Shown: one piece after another, positions 51,909 to 61,100 of the stretch
How positions within the stretch are numbered: the stretch's first letter is position 1
Layout: every line of letters starts with the position of its first letter
Source: Candidatus Bathyarchaeota archaeon
GTDB lineage: Archaea > Thermoproteota > Bathyarchaeia > TCS64
Reading direction: 5' to 3'
DNA length: 64,000 nucleotides
Assembly (NCBI GenBank): GCA_018396865.1
Contig: JAGTRB010000008.1
Span: 1-64,000, forward strand
Position numbers and translations under genes: made by a program
The notes under the pieces: model-generated
Told to the model about the DNA's origin: nothing
Databases searched by the model: none
Seen by the model: the letters and a program-made list of their open reading frames with translations, nothing else

Positions 51909-52808
51909 TTATAGCTGACCTGCAATGAGAACTACATATCTCAGTATAAAGCCACCTATGAGAACTAGAATAAAACTAACAAGAGATCCGAAAACTATAG
52001 TATTTTCTTCTACAGATTTTATATGGCTATATAGGCTGAGAGCAAGATGTACAAGTAGACCGATCACTAAGTACATCCAGAAGAGTGTTGATAGATTCCC
52101 TAATATTAAGGCGAATGAGCCATTAGTACTCCATACTGTTCCAATGAAAAGTGCTACAACTATGATCTCAAGTAATGTTGGAACAATTGAATATTCCTCT
52201 ATAGATTTGAACATCTGTGATACCTCAGACCTTTGCTCAAAGAACTCTGGAAAGCTTCGATCTAACCTCGGCATGATTTTTGCAATTATCGGAATACCCA
52301 CAACAGCCAAACCTAGACCAGTTAGAATTCCAGAGACTGTGAAGAGCCAAGGCAGGAAGGGTGAACTCCAGAAGGGTCTTCCTCTAGCATAGGAGAGGAG
52401 TATACCAGTGTATGCGGTTGTTGAGAAACCTAAAACTATTCCGAGGATCTCAAGAAACTTTCTCAGAAGTCTGTTTCCATTCATGAGCCAGATGATAGTT
52501 GTCGATAGTGATATTATGGTAAAGGCAGATATTATCCAAGTACCAACGGACATTATTGACACCGGAAAATGTATGTAGGCGTTAAGGACACTGAATGGAG
52601 CTACAGTTAATCGTTTAAGATCGAGGATAAGGAAGATTAGCCCAGCAAGGATCGAGATGAGGCTTGTGTATACTCCAGACTTTGCTAGAACCTTGTATCT
52701 GTCTTTTCCAAAGAGATCTGACCATGCACCAATGACATAGGCTCCACCCGCCATTCCACCCAGGAATAGATAGGCAGCTATTAATATTCCCCAGACCGGT
52801 TCAGACAT
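51909..52808 (-). CDS. nrfD: NrfD/PsrC-type membrane subunit of the formate dehydrogenase
   Basis: A 299-residue membrane protein with about eight to nine helices. The N-terminal AAYLFLGGMAGGAYVIGAWS is the NrfD signature, and YTGILLSYARGRPFWSSPFL lies in the middle. Such subunits pass electrons between a peripheral FeS subunit and the quinone pool, without heme. It replaces the cytochrome b (FdnI) that E. coli uses. One base after the FeS subunit gene, so clearly the same operon. Confidence 0.9.
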   Translation of the reverse strand: MSEPVWGILIAAYLFLGGMAGGAYVIGAWSDLFGKDRYKVLAKSGVYTSLISILAGLIFLILDLKRLTVAPFSVLNAYIHFPVSIMSVGTWIISAFTIISLSTTIIWLMNGNRLLRKFLEILGIVLGFSTTAYTGILLSYARGRPFWSSPFLPWLFTVSGILTGLGLAVVGIPIIAKIMPRLDRSFPEFFEQRSEVSQMFKSIEEYSIVPTLLEIIVVALFIGTVWSTNGSFALILGNLSTLFWMYLVIGLLVHLALSLYSHIKSVEENTIVFGSLVSFILVLIGGFILRYVVLIAGQL

Positions 52809-52809
52809 A

Positions 52810-53583
52810 TCAGTTCCCCTCCCTCTTAGTTTCTTCTAGTTTACTCCTCCTCTTTGAGTATAGCCATAGTCCTCCTAAAGCTATTAAGCCTACAGCTCCT
52901 ATTATCGAGACGTTTTCCAGCATTCTTAGGTTGAAGGCTGTTGGGGTTTCTGAACCGACCTTTGAAAATCCAAGCTCTGTGAAGGGGACTTCTGAGATAT
53001 AGATCCAGGAGGTTCCACCCGCCTCATAAAGCCCATAGGTGTACAGCCCTTTAGCCTCAGCCTCTTTAGCCTTCCTTCTAGCCTCTTCTAGATCCATTAA
53101 GACGAGGGTATCCGTTGGGCATGCCTGGACACATGCTGGTTCCAAGCCTTCAGTCAGCCTCTCCGAGCAGAATGTGCACTTCTCTATGGTCTTGTTCTCC
53201 TCATCGAACTTAGGAACATTGAAGGGGCATGCATTTATACAGTAGCCGCATCCTATGCATAACTCCTTCCTGTAGATTACAGGTCCCTCCTTGGTCTTTA
53301 TCAGGGCTGTAGTGGGGCAGGCAGTGGCGCATCCCGGCTCGATACAGTGGTTACATTGAACCTTGGCGAAGACCCATTTGAGCGATTCCCCCTTCCCAAG
53401 CTTGACGAACTTGACATAGGTGTAGGTCTGAGGTGAGAATTCAGAGGGGTTCGTCCACTCAAACTTCGGATCGGGATTATGCTTGGTTGCCGTCACTCCA
53501 CGGTCGTTCCAGCGTTTACATGCCACCTGACAAGATCTGCAGCCTATGCATCTCCTCAAATCAACTAGAACCGCCTTAGCCAT
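52810..53583 (-). CDS. fdnH: Four-cluster ferredoxin subunit of the formate dehydrogenase (FdnH-like)
   Basis: A 257-residue electron-transfer subunit with four [4Fe-4S] motifs: CIGCRSCQVACKRWN, CNHCIEPGCATACPT, CIGCGYCINACPFN, and CTFC with CVQACPTDT. A C-terminal membrane helix (VSIIGAVGLIALGGLWLYSK) anchors it, as in FdnH. It has no signal of its own, so it probably travels by Tat with the catalytic subunit. 10 bases after fdnG. Confidence 0.93.
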   Translation of the reverse strand: MAKAVLVDLRRCIGCRSCQVACKRWNDRGVTATKHNPDPKFEWTNPSEFSPQTYTYVKFVKLGKGESLKWVFAKVQCNHCIEPGCATACPTTALIKTKEGPVIYRKELCIGCGYCINACPFNVPKFDEENKTIEKCTFCSERLTEGLEPACVQACPTDTLVLMDLEEARRKAKEAEAKGLYTYGLYEAGGTSWIYISEVPFTELGFSKVGSETPTAFNLRMLENVSIIGAVGLIALGGLWLYSKRRSKLEETKREGN

Positions 53584-53593
53584 CTCTCATCAC

Positions 53594-56491
53594 CTAATCT
53601 TTCACAATGTTGCAGAGGCATGTCTTATACTCTGGGATGTTAGCCGCTATGTCGACGGTGTCTATGGTCAGCTCGTTTGCGCTTGGCCCGGTGCTCAACC
53701 CCTTGAATCCCCAGTGCCATGGCATTGCAACTACGTGGACATCCCTCCCGTTGACCTTCACAGGAAGAAGGCGCTCAGTTATGTTGACCTTCACCCTTAT
53801 CCCCTCAGGTTTCCTAGCTGTCTTGACCCTGACATAGTCGCCGTTCTTTACCCCGATCTGGGCTGCCAGCTGGGGGCTTATCTCCACGAACATCTCTGGA
53901 TGGGCCTCAACGAGCCAGGGGATGTTGCGTGTCATAGCTCCTGCCTGCATATGCTCAGCAAGCCTGAACGTCGTCATGACATATGGATAATCCTCTGGTT
54001 TACCTATAGCCACGGGGAAGCGTTCATCCCATAGTGTGGGATACCTCTTTGCAAGCTCCCCATCCGGGCTCTCGGCTGGCTCGTTGTGAAGGGGAATTCC
54101 ATATCGGTATGGATGCCACTCAGGCTTAGAGGGGTCGTATAGAGGCCTAGACCATATCGCGGCCCTGTCTAAACCAAGCCATGTATCCTTATCATGGGCC
54201 CACCATACGAAGAAGGTCTTCACCCCTGCGGGGTCCTCATCGATGTCGTAGAGGATCCTCTGATTGAGCATCCAACTCCAAGCCCAATTCTTATATAGGC
54301 CGTACTTTGCATCCCGAGCATTAACGGGCCTCGGGTCGCGCCTCTTAGCTAGAACCCCTCCGACATCGGGCCTCAGCGTCCCATCCCATGCTCCCCTATA
54401 GATGACATTGGCCCAGAGGGTGGGATGGCCTATCTCTTTGTATACAGCCTCAGCGGTCTCCCCAAGCTCGGCCTTCCATATAGTTGGCCAAGAGGAGTCT
54501 ACCCTTGATGGAAGACCATACGGCGAGAGCTCGGAAGGCGTCTTGAAGCCCTTCGCCCTTATCTTCTTGAAGAGCTGGGTTACGAACCAAAGCTCATCCA
54601 TGCACTCTCCTGGTGGTTCTGCGGCCTTCCAGTGCCACTGAACCCAGCGGCCTGTGTTGGTTACGCTCCCTTCCCTCTCAGCCCTTGTGGTCCCTGGAAG
54701 GACTATGTCGGCGAAGTGGGCCGTCTCTGTCTCGAAGATCTCGTTTACGACGACAAAGACGCCGGGCTTGCTCAGAGCCTCCCTGACTAGGTTAGCATTA
54801 GCATTGGATACCGCAGGGTTCTCACCGACTATCACAGCTACCTTGATCTTCCCATCTAGTATCGCTCTGAAGAGCTGGGTTGTGGCGTTTCCCGTCCCTA
54901 TCGGCATATCGCAGATAACAGGCTCATTATCGGGGTCTTTTCCTGGATAAGTTCCTATATGCATCCCCCAGTTGAACTCAAGGTTCTTCCACGTCGGAAA
55001 GTGCCTATCATCCCAACGCTCCTCTATCTTGTCGGCGGGCTTATAGGTGACGCCCCCCTCAACCCCTCCAGGCCTATTCGCGGGATCTGAGTTCTTCCAT
55101 TTCTGATAGCGCCTCACATCATACAGGTTTCTCGGGGGGGCTCGATATCCCATGATGACGTGGGACAGCAGGTTCATATCAGTTGAGCCCTGGACATTGC
55201 TGATTCCTCGAAGGGCGTTGATGCCTCCTCCCGGCCTACCCATGTTACCGAGGAGGAGCTGAAGGATCGCTTGTGCTCTTATGGCTTGAGTTGCATTTGT
55301 GTGCTGGGTCGTCCCCATGGCATAGTAGATGTTGCCGGGCTTGTTACGGAAGAATGCCTCAGCTATCTCCCTTAGCTTCTCCGCCCTCAGACCGGATATC
55401 CTTTCAACCTCACTGGGAGTATAGCTTGCGACTAGGTTCTTGAGCTTGCTGAAGATGGAGTTGGGGTTGTCCATCCAGTCAGCTAGGAAGTTCCCATCAA
55501 GGTCGTATGGGGCATTGGTCCTCTTCTCTACAAACTCTCTGTCGATGTACTGGGGCATCTCGTAGAGGAGTAGGTGGATTAGGCCCAAGAATATAGCTGC
55601 CTCAGCCCCTGACCTGTACTTGGCGTATATATCGGCCTTCGAAGAGGTTCTATTATACCTAGGATCGAGGTTTATTATAATGGCGCCCCTATCTTTAGCC
55701 TCCATAACCCACCTGAACTCCATGGTGTGGCTCTCAGCCGGGTTGCTGACTATCAAGAAACTCTTCGAGTTCTTTGCGTCTATAATGTGATTGGTCATCG
55801 CCCCGAAGCCAAAGGTGTTTGCGAGGGCCACCACAGTTGAGGCATGGCATTTACGAGCCTGGTGCTCAACATTCAATGATCCCAGGAGGGAGATCATCTT
55901 CTTGGCCAGATAGCACTCCTCGTTGCTCCAATAGGAAGAACCGTGCCACATAACGGGGGAATCCTTCCCAACCCAGTAGTAGTTTCGAACAGTTTTGCCG
56001 CCCAGGGTCTCCTCATGCTCGTATCTTTGACTTTTTATCGCATCGACTATCTTCTCTGCTATGATCTCGAGGGCCTGATCCCAAGAGATATAGACCCATC
56101 GAGGGTCCTCATTTACACCCTTCTTAGGGTTTGTCCTCATCATGGGTCTGGTGATGCGGCGTTTGCTGTTAACCAGTTCAATATATGCTGCGAGCTTGCT
56201 GCAGGTCGCCCCTTGGTTAATTGGGTGGTATGGATCCCCCTCGGCTTCAATAACCTTTCCGTTAAGAGATGTTAATATCACCCCGCAACCCCCCGCACAG
56301 TAGACGCATATTGAGGGGACCCTCCTACCCCTCTTGTACATTTTCAGTTTTTGCTCTCCTAGGGTCTCAGAGAAGGTCTGAGCACCGAGGATCGGCTCAA
56401 TCTTCGTTAAGCTCAATATCATGGGTACAGAGGCACAAAGCTTCAGGAAATCCCTTCGACTCGTCTTTAAGGTGGTCATCTCCGATGACAT
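53594..56491 (-). CDS. fdnG: Molybdopterin formate dehydrogenase catalytic subunit, FdnG-like, Tat-exported, Cys in place of Sec
   Basis: A 965-residue oxidoreductase. A twin-arginine signal (TSRRDFLKLCASVPMILSL) at the N-terminus indicates export in folded form. A [4Fe-4S] site is at C62, C65, C69 and C97. The metal ligand is C215 in NVEHQARKCHASTV followed by His, where E. coli FdnG has selenocysteine. FGFGAMTNHIIDAKN and the C-terminal molybdopterin dinucleotide domain (FRLAEHMQAGAMTRNIPWL) match FdnG. The ATG at 56491 follows a Shine-Dalgarno-like GGAG and a TATA box at 56528-56539; the longer frame from 56521 is less likely. It oxidises formate to CO2 outside the membrane. The metal (Mo or W) is unknown. 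Confidence 0.93.
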   Translation of the reverse strand: MSSEMTTLKTSRRDFLKLCASVPMILSLTKIEPILGAQTFSETLGEQKLKMYKRGRRVPSICVYCAGGCGVILTSLNGKVIEAEGDPYHPINQGATCSKLAAYIELVNSKRRITRPMMRTNPKKGVNEDPRWVYISWDQALEIIAEKIVDAIKSQRYEHEETLGGKTVRNYYWVGKDSPVMWHGSSYWSNEECYLAKKMISLLGSLNVEHQARKCHASTVVALANTFGFGAMTNHIIDAKNSKSFLIVSNPAESHTMEFRWVMEAKDRGAIIINLDPRYNRTSSKADIYAKYRSGAEAAIFLGLIHLLLYEMPQYIDREFVEKRTNAPYDLDGNFLADWMDNPNSIFSKLKNLVASYTPSEVERISGLRAEKLREIAEAFFRNKPGNIYYAMGTTQHTNATQAIRAQAILQLLLGNMGRPGGGINALRGISNVQGSTDMNLLSHVIMGYRAPPRNLYDVRRYQKWKNSDPANRPGGVEGGVTYKPADKIEERWDDRHFPTWKNLEFNWGMHIGTYPGKDPDNEPVICDMPIGTGNATTQLFRAILDGKIKVAVIVGENPAVSNANANLVREALSKPGVFVVVNEIFETETAHFADIVLPGTTRAEREGSVTNTGRWVQWHWKAAEPPGECMDELWFVTQLFKKIRAKGFKTPSELSPYGLPSRVDSSWPTIWKAELGETAEAVYKEIGHPTLWANVIYRGAWDGTLRPDVGGVLAKRRDPRPVNARDAKYGLYKNWAWSWMLNQRILYDIDEDPAGVKTFFVWWAHDKDTWLGLDRAAIWSRPLYDPSKPEWHPYRYGIPLHNEPAESPDGELAKRYPTLWDERFPVAIGKPEDYPYVMTTFRLAEHMQAGAMTRNIPWLVEAHPEMFVEISPQLAAQIGVKNGDYVRVKTARKPEGIRVKVNITERLLPVKVNGRDVHVVAMPWHWGFKGLSTGPSANELTIDTVDIAANIPEYKTCLCNIVKD

Positions 56492-56527
56492 CTTAGAATT
56501 CTCCTTTCCCCCTTCTTCCAAGTCAGA

Positions 56528-56539
56528 AATATTTAAAAA
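56528..56539 (-). promoter_or_regulatory. Probable promoter of the fdn-nrfD operon
   Basis: TTTTTAAATATT on the minus strand, about 40 bases ahead of the ATG at 56491. The predicted start near 56505 argues against the upstream TTG start. Divergent fdhE begins 190 bases away. Confidence 0.5.
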
Positions 56540-56731
56540 TTTTCAGTATTTAGCTCCTAACATTGGCTTTAGTGGGAGAATGGAGCTTACATAGGTTCCT
56601 CCAAAATCTTAAACAAGTTTATCAGGTCTTAGGTGACGATAATTTGACAAAACCAATTTGGCATTTTCTATTCAGGAGTATACAAAAAATAAAATAAACT
56701 GGATGGATCTAAAATTAAGTGGGTAAACCCT

Positions 56732-57592
56732 TTGGCCAGACCCGAAATCAGAAAACAGATGCTTGAACTAGACTCCGCCTGCAGGGATTTCCCAAGGCAC
56801 CTAGAATCCTTAAGGATTCAGGTTGGGATTTTAGAGATACTCACCCCATTATATGAATCTCCTAAAAGGGGGGCTAGGAAAACCTTAAGTGATATGGATT
56901 TGAAAACCCTCCAGGAGAAGGCAGCCAACTCAAAGATGCCTATCAATGAATTCCTAGAGGCCTCCTTCTTTGACGAGGCTACGTTCTTGACCTTCGCTGA
57001 AAGGATAGCTGAATATTTGAGAGATAGGCATTTATGGGAGGATAAATTGGAGGGAGTTCTGAAAGCCTTAAAACTTGGCGAGATCGATGCTTATGAGGCT
57101 CTGAGAGCCGTTGTTGAAGAGGATGGTGATTGGTTTAAAGAACTAAGCGTTAAGCTGAACTCCGATGCCCCCTTACTTTTATTCTTGTTCGAAACACCGC
57201 TACGCCCCTTCTATGAGGATTTGGCGAGGAGGGTAGAGAGAGAATTCAGAGAGACATGGTGGGAGGCTCTATGCCCCATCTGTGGAAGGCTTCCCCCCGC
57301 GGCGAGAATTAGAGATGGAAAACGTTATGTTGTATGTTCCTATTGTGGTGCTGAATATTTGATTGACTTATTCTTATGCGTAAATTGTGGGAATAGAGAT
57401 CCATATACCTTGGGATTCATCGTTTTTGATGGCCTTCCAGAGTACGAGTTAAACTATTGTGAAAAATGTAATCATTATATCAAGATCATCCATGAAAGCC
57501 GGTTAAAGAAGAGAATACCTGAGGGACTTGAAGATCTTCTCACAAGTGAATTGGATGCTCTCGCTAAAGACATTGGACTTAAACATTTATAA
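56732..57592 (+). CDS. fdhE: Formate dehydrogenase accessory protein FdhE
   Basis: A 286-residue maturation factor. The C-terminal part has four CxxC pairs: C181/C184, C202/C205, C216/C219, C243/C246 (LCPICGRLPP, VCSYCGAEYL, CVNCGNRDPY, YCEKCNHYIK), the rubredoxin-like iron sites of FdhE. It starts at TTG 56732. Its divergent position beside fdnG supports the assignment of that gene as a formate dehydrogenase rather than another molybdoenzyme. FdhE is needed for activity of exported formate dehydrogenases in E. coli. Confidence 0.9.
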   Translation: MARPEIRKQMLELDSACRDFPRHLESLRIQVGILEILTPLYESPKRGARKTLSDMDLKTLQEKAANSKMPINEFLEASFFDEATFLTFAERIAEYLRDRHLWEDKLEGVLKALKLGEIDAYEALRAVVEEDGDWFKELSVKLNSDAPLLLFLFETPLRPFYEDLARRVEREFRETWWEALCPICGRLPPAARIRDGKRYVVCSYCGAEYLIDLFLCVNCGNRDPYTLGFIVFDGLPEYELNYCEKCNHYIKIIHESRLKKRIPEGLEDLLTSELDALAKDIGLKHL

Positions 57593-57601
57593 GATTATGA
57601 G

Positions 57602-58144
57602 CTATCCCCAAGGTATCTCTTCCCTTTTCTTATTTATTATAAAATCTTCTCTTTTTTCTTCTCCATTCCGGACTTCAACTATCTTCATCTCATCCTCATA
57701 TTCAACGAGTGAGACCCAGAGGGTATACTGACCAGGTGGAAGATGAGTGAACTCATAATATCCATCGAATGGATTGATGGGCGTATATCTATTCAGGGAG
57801 GGATGGCTCATATATACTGAGCCTCCGGTCTTAATCGGCTCCCAAGTCGATCCATCCAATACATACCCGAATATTTTGCTATCTCCCTCCCTTGGCTCCA
57901 GATGGAAGTCCAACACGACCGTTTCTTCTTCTCTCAGAATCTCTATATGATGCTTCTGTGTTTTATATCTCTCAACAGCAACCTCAACTATGTGGTGGCC
58001 GATCGGTAATCCATCGAACTTGTAGGATCCATCGAAGAGGGTTTTAGTCTCTTCTCCATCGCAGGTGACCGTCACCCCAGCGATAGGCCTTCCTTCCTCA
58101 TCGAATACCCGCCCTGTTATTTCACGCTTACCCTTCACGTCCAT
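57602..58144 (-). CDS. Protein of two carboxypeptidase-regulatory-like beta-sandwich repeats
   Basis: A 180-residue protein. Two similar units are visible: TGRVFDEEGRPIAGVTVTCD followed by FDGSYKFDGLPIGHHIVEV, and IFGYVLDGSTWEPIKTGGSV followed by FDGYYEFTHLPPGQYTLWVS. This is the CarboxypepD_reg fold, usually found in secreted or surface proteins. Here there is no signal peptide or membrane helix, so it seems cytoplasmic unless exported by another route. Function unknown. It ends 10 bases from fdhE, convergent with it. Confidence 0.8.
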   Translation of the reverse strand: MDVKGKREITGRVFDEEGRPIAGVTVTCDGEETKTLFDGSYKFDGLPIGHHIVEVAVERYKTQKHHIEILREEETVVLDFHLEPREGDSKIFGYVLDGSTWEPIKTGGSVYMSHPSLNRYTPINPFDGYYEFTHLPPGQYTLWVSLVEYEDEMKIVEVRNGEEKREDFIINKKREEIPWG

Positions 58145-58337
58145 TCCGTGATTCCTCCCCAGCTAAACTCTGTAAAAATTTCAACTGGCTTTGATATATA
58201 TCCTATGGAAAAATCGCATAATCTTAGCTCCTTATTGAAAAAATTAAATTCACAATTTCTTAGAGGACGAATGTTTGGAAATTCTATCTCCCATATACGA
58301 GCTTAAATAATGGGAGAGCTTCGGGTTTTGAAGAGAG

Positions 58338-60050
58338 TTGAGGAGGGCTGACCTCATCCTACTACATGCCCCAAGCGTCTACGACTTCAGGAAGCGCTTC
58401 GCAATGTATGGCCCTATCAGTGATGTTATACCCTCCACACCCATTTTCGAGATGTATCCCCTCGGTTTTGTGAGCATAGTTGGCTACCTGGAGGCTAGGG
58501 GCTATAGAACGCGGATTGTGAACATCGCTGTGAAAATGCTGAGAGATAGAGAGTTCGATGTTGAGGGGGCTATATCTAGGCTAGATCCCATGGCCTTCGG
58601 CATTGACCTCCACTGGCTGGTCCACGCCTCTGGAAGCCTAGACATCGCAAAGATGATCAAAAGATTCCACCCCGAGACTCCAATCATCCTAGGAGGCCTT
58701 TCTGCTACCTACTATCATGAAGAGATCATTAAGGACCATCCTCAGGTGGACTATATTCTCAGAGGGGACTCCACTGAGAGGCCCCTTCTGCAGCTCCTCG
58801 AAGATATAGAAGCGGGGAGGGAGCCGGAGGAGGTCGAGAACCTTACCTGGAGAAGTAAGAGTGGTGGGATCAAAGTTAATCCCTTATCCTATGTACCAGA
58901 GAGCCTGGACGATATGGAGCTTGACTATGGCGACATGGTGAATTTGGTTATTAGGCATCGAAGCCTCGAGGAGAACCTTCCATATGAAAGCTTTATGGAC
59001 TATCCCTTCACAGCCCTATTGACCTGCAAGGGATGCCTCCACAACTGCGTGACCTGCGGGGGCTCAATGTTCGCTTACAGAAACTTCTTTAATAGAAATA
59101 GACCTGCCTTCAAGTCCCCAAAGAGGCTCTTAGAGGAGATGAGAGCGGTGAGCGAGTACTTCGATGCTCCTATCTTCCTGCTCGGAGACATTAGGGAGGG
59201 TGGAGGTAGATATTCTGAGGAGCTCCTTAATGGGATAAGGAGGGAGGGAATAGAAAACACCGTAACTCTTGAGCTATTCACCCCAGCTTCAGAATCCTTT
59301 CTCGAGGCTGTGGCAGGGAGCTGTGAAAGATTTGCGGTTGAGATCTCCCCTGAGACTCATGATGACTATGTGAGGAGGCTTCAGGGGCGACCCTACAGCT
59401 CAGCGGAGCTGGAGAAAACCATAGAGGAAGCCCTGAGGCTTGATTGTGAGAAGTTCGACGTATTCTTCATGGTGGGCCTTCCAGGCCAGACGATAGATTT
59501 GGCCATAGACTCGGTCGAGTATTCGAGGAGGCTTATTAAGAGGCTTGGTAGAGGAGGAAGGCTCCACACCTTTATAGCCCCTATGGCCCCATTCCTAGAC
59601 CCTGGAAGCTTGGCCTTTGAATATCCAGCTCGATATGGTTACAGGAGGCTCTACTCATCCCTCAGGGAGCATAGGGAGGCCCTACTCCAACCATGCTGGA
59701 AGCTTATACTCAACTATGAGACGAGGTGGATGACTAGGGACCAGATAGCTGAGGCGACCTATGAGGCCATGATGAGGATGAACGAGGTGAAAATGGAGGC
59801 GGGGTTGATAGATAGGGAGGCGGGGGAGAAAGTGGTAGAGGGCTTAGCACTGGCCTGGGAGATAATGCGAAGGATAGATGCCCTCAACGTGCTAAATGAG
59901 GAGGAGGCGAAGAGGGTGTATGAGGAGCTCAGGCTGGAGGTGGAGAGGTCGGCTAGATGGACGGGGTACTCTAAGAGGGGGTTGAGACCTCAGGCCAGAG
60001 CAGGGGTCAGACTTAGGGGGGTTCTCAAGCACCTATTAGGACTCACCTGA
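58338..60050 (+). CDS. B12-binding/radical SAM domain protein (possibly Ta0216 family)
   Basis: A 570-residue protein. The N-terminal part is a cobalamin-binding-like Rossmann domain (YPLGFVSIVGYLEARGYRTR, PIILGGLSATYYHEEI). The radical SAM domain has C233-x3-C237-x2-C240 (CLHNCVTCGG), with an extra C230. It resembles the family named after Thermoplasma Ta0216, whose reaction is unknown to me. It starts at TTG 58338. Its last 15 bases overlap the convergent ArsA-type gene. No partner protein marks a pathway. Confidence 0.85.
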   Translation: MRRADLILLHAPSVYDFRKRFAMYGPISDVIPSTPIFEMYPLGFVSIVGYLEARGYRTRIVNIAVKMLRDREFDVEGAISRLDPMAFGIDLHWLVHASGSLDIAKMIKRFHPETPIILGGLSATYYHEEIIKDHPQVDYILRGDSTERPLLQLLEDIEAGREPEEVENLTWRSKSGGIKVNPLSYVPESLDDMELDYGDMVNLVIRHRSLEENLPYESFMDYPFTALLTCKGCLHNCVTCGGSMFAYRNFFNRNRPAFKSPKRLLEEMRAVSEYFDAPIFLLGDIREGGGRYSEELLNGIRREGIENTVTLELFTPASESFLEAVAGSCERFAVEISPETHDDYVRRLQGRPYSSAELEKTIEEALRLDCEKFDVFFMVGLPGQTIDLAIDSVEYSRRLIKRLGRGGRLHTFIAPMAPFLDPGSLAFEYPARYGYRRLYSSLREHREALLQPCWKLILNYETRWMTRDQIAEATYEAMMRMNEVKMEAGLIDREAGEKVVEGLALAWEIMRRIDALNVLNEEEAKRVYEELRLEVERSARWTGYSKRGLRPQARAGVRLRGVLKHLLGLT

Positions 60051-61013
60051 GGAGGAGCTGAAGAGGAGGCATCTCACCTCCTTTAGGGCTTCTAACCCCT
60101 TCACTTCGAAGGGAAGAAGAGGTAGGGTCACTATCTCCATAGATCCTCCGTAGAGCCTCTCCATCTCTCTTATGTATTCCATCTGCATCTCCCTCCTCTT
60201 TCCATAGAATTCTGAGGATAGAGCCGCCTCCGCATCCACGACATAATTGAGGATAACAGCGGAAGGCCTGATGCCGTAGCTCTTCAACTCTTCCGCCACC
60301 CTCTTGGTCTGGCTAACCCCTAGGGACTCTGGAATTGTCACTAGTATAGCGGTTGTCTTCTGATCCTTAAGCATTGAGAGAACCTCCTCAGCTAATGTCT
60401 TCCATTTCTCTATGATGATTAGAGGATCCCTCTTCGCCCTGCCTTTAGTTAGGATCTCGAGGGCCGTCCTAACCCTAAGGTACAGCTTCGAGGCCTCACC
60501 AAGATGCCTGTAAAACTTCTCCTGCAGCTTTATCAGTGATAGGGTACCACCCGCGGGTGCGGTGTCCCAGATTATTGCCTCATATCTAGATCCCCTATAC
60601 AGATCATATACATAGCTAAGGGCGAATTCCTGGTCTATGCCAGGGGCGTTGGCAACATAATCTATTATCTCTTCATCGACCGGTAGGAAGGAGGAGACCA
60701 CCTCAAAAACCTCCTGGCCGAACTTCTCCTTCCACATCTCAACCACAATGTCATAGTCTAGCTCAACGGCATCTAAGCCCTCAACACCCCTTACTGGCGT
60801 GATATCTTCCCTAACATCGAGTTCGAGGATATCTGAGAGGGAGGGGGTTGGATCCGTGGAGAGCAAGAGTGTCTTAAGGCCCCTCTCCGAAAAGTGGAGG
60901 GCCGTGGCTGAGGCTGTAGTGGTCTTCCCAACACCCCCCTTTCCGCAGAACATGACTATCCTAGGCCTCTCCACTTCCAGAAAGCTCAAACTCCCTCGGC
61001 GCATACTAATCAC
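60036..61013 (-). CDS. ArsA/Get3-type anion-transporting ATPase
   Basis: A 325-residue deviant Walker A ATPase. GKGGVGKTTT begins at about residue 24, switch I is LLLSTDPTPSLSDILELD, and IIWDTAPAGGTLSLI is switch II. The family includes ArsA, which drives arsenite export, and Get3, which delivers tail-anchored proteins. No ArsB or ArsR lies nearby and there is a single ATPase domain, so a Get3-like chaperone role is at least as likely. Divergent from the methyltransferase gene. Confidence 0.88.
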   Translation of the reverse strand: MISMRRGSLSFLEVERPRIVMFCGKGGVGKTTTASATALHFSERGLKTLLLSTDPTPSLSDILELDVREDITPVRGVEGLDAVELDYDIVVEMWKEKFGQEVFEVVSSFLPVDEEIIDYVANAPGIDQEFALSYVYDLYRGSRYEAIIWDTAPAGGTLSLIKLQEKFYRHLGEASKLYLRVRTALEILTKGRAKRDPLIIIEKWKTLAEEVLSMLKDQKTTAILVTIPESLGVSQTKRVAEELKSYGIRPSAVILNYVVDAEAALSSEFYGKRREMQMEYIREMERLYGGSMEIVTLPLLPFEVKGLEALKEVRCLLFSSSSGES

Positions 61014-61100
61014 CTACCACCCGCTAGAGAAATGGATAAAGGTTCCAGTTCTAAAGCTGACTTTTTATTTGAATGATAAGGACGATCCTTCGGTCTCATC

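Noticed and set aside
55840-55860. Selenocysteine in the formate dehydrogenase
   Set aside because: The codon at the ligand position is a sense Cys codon (ARKCH), so no recoding is needed.
60036-61013. Arsenic resistance operon
   Set aside because: Only an ArsA/Get3-like ATPase is present; no arsB, arsR, arsC or arsM is nearby.
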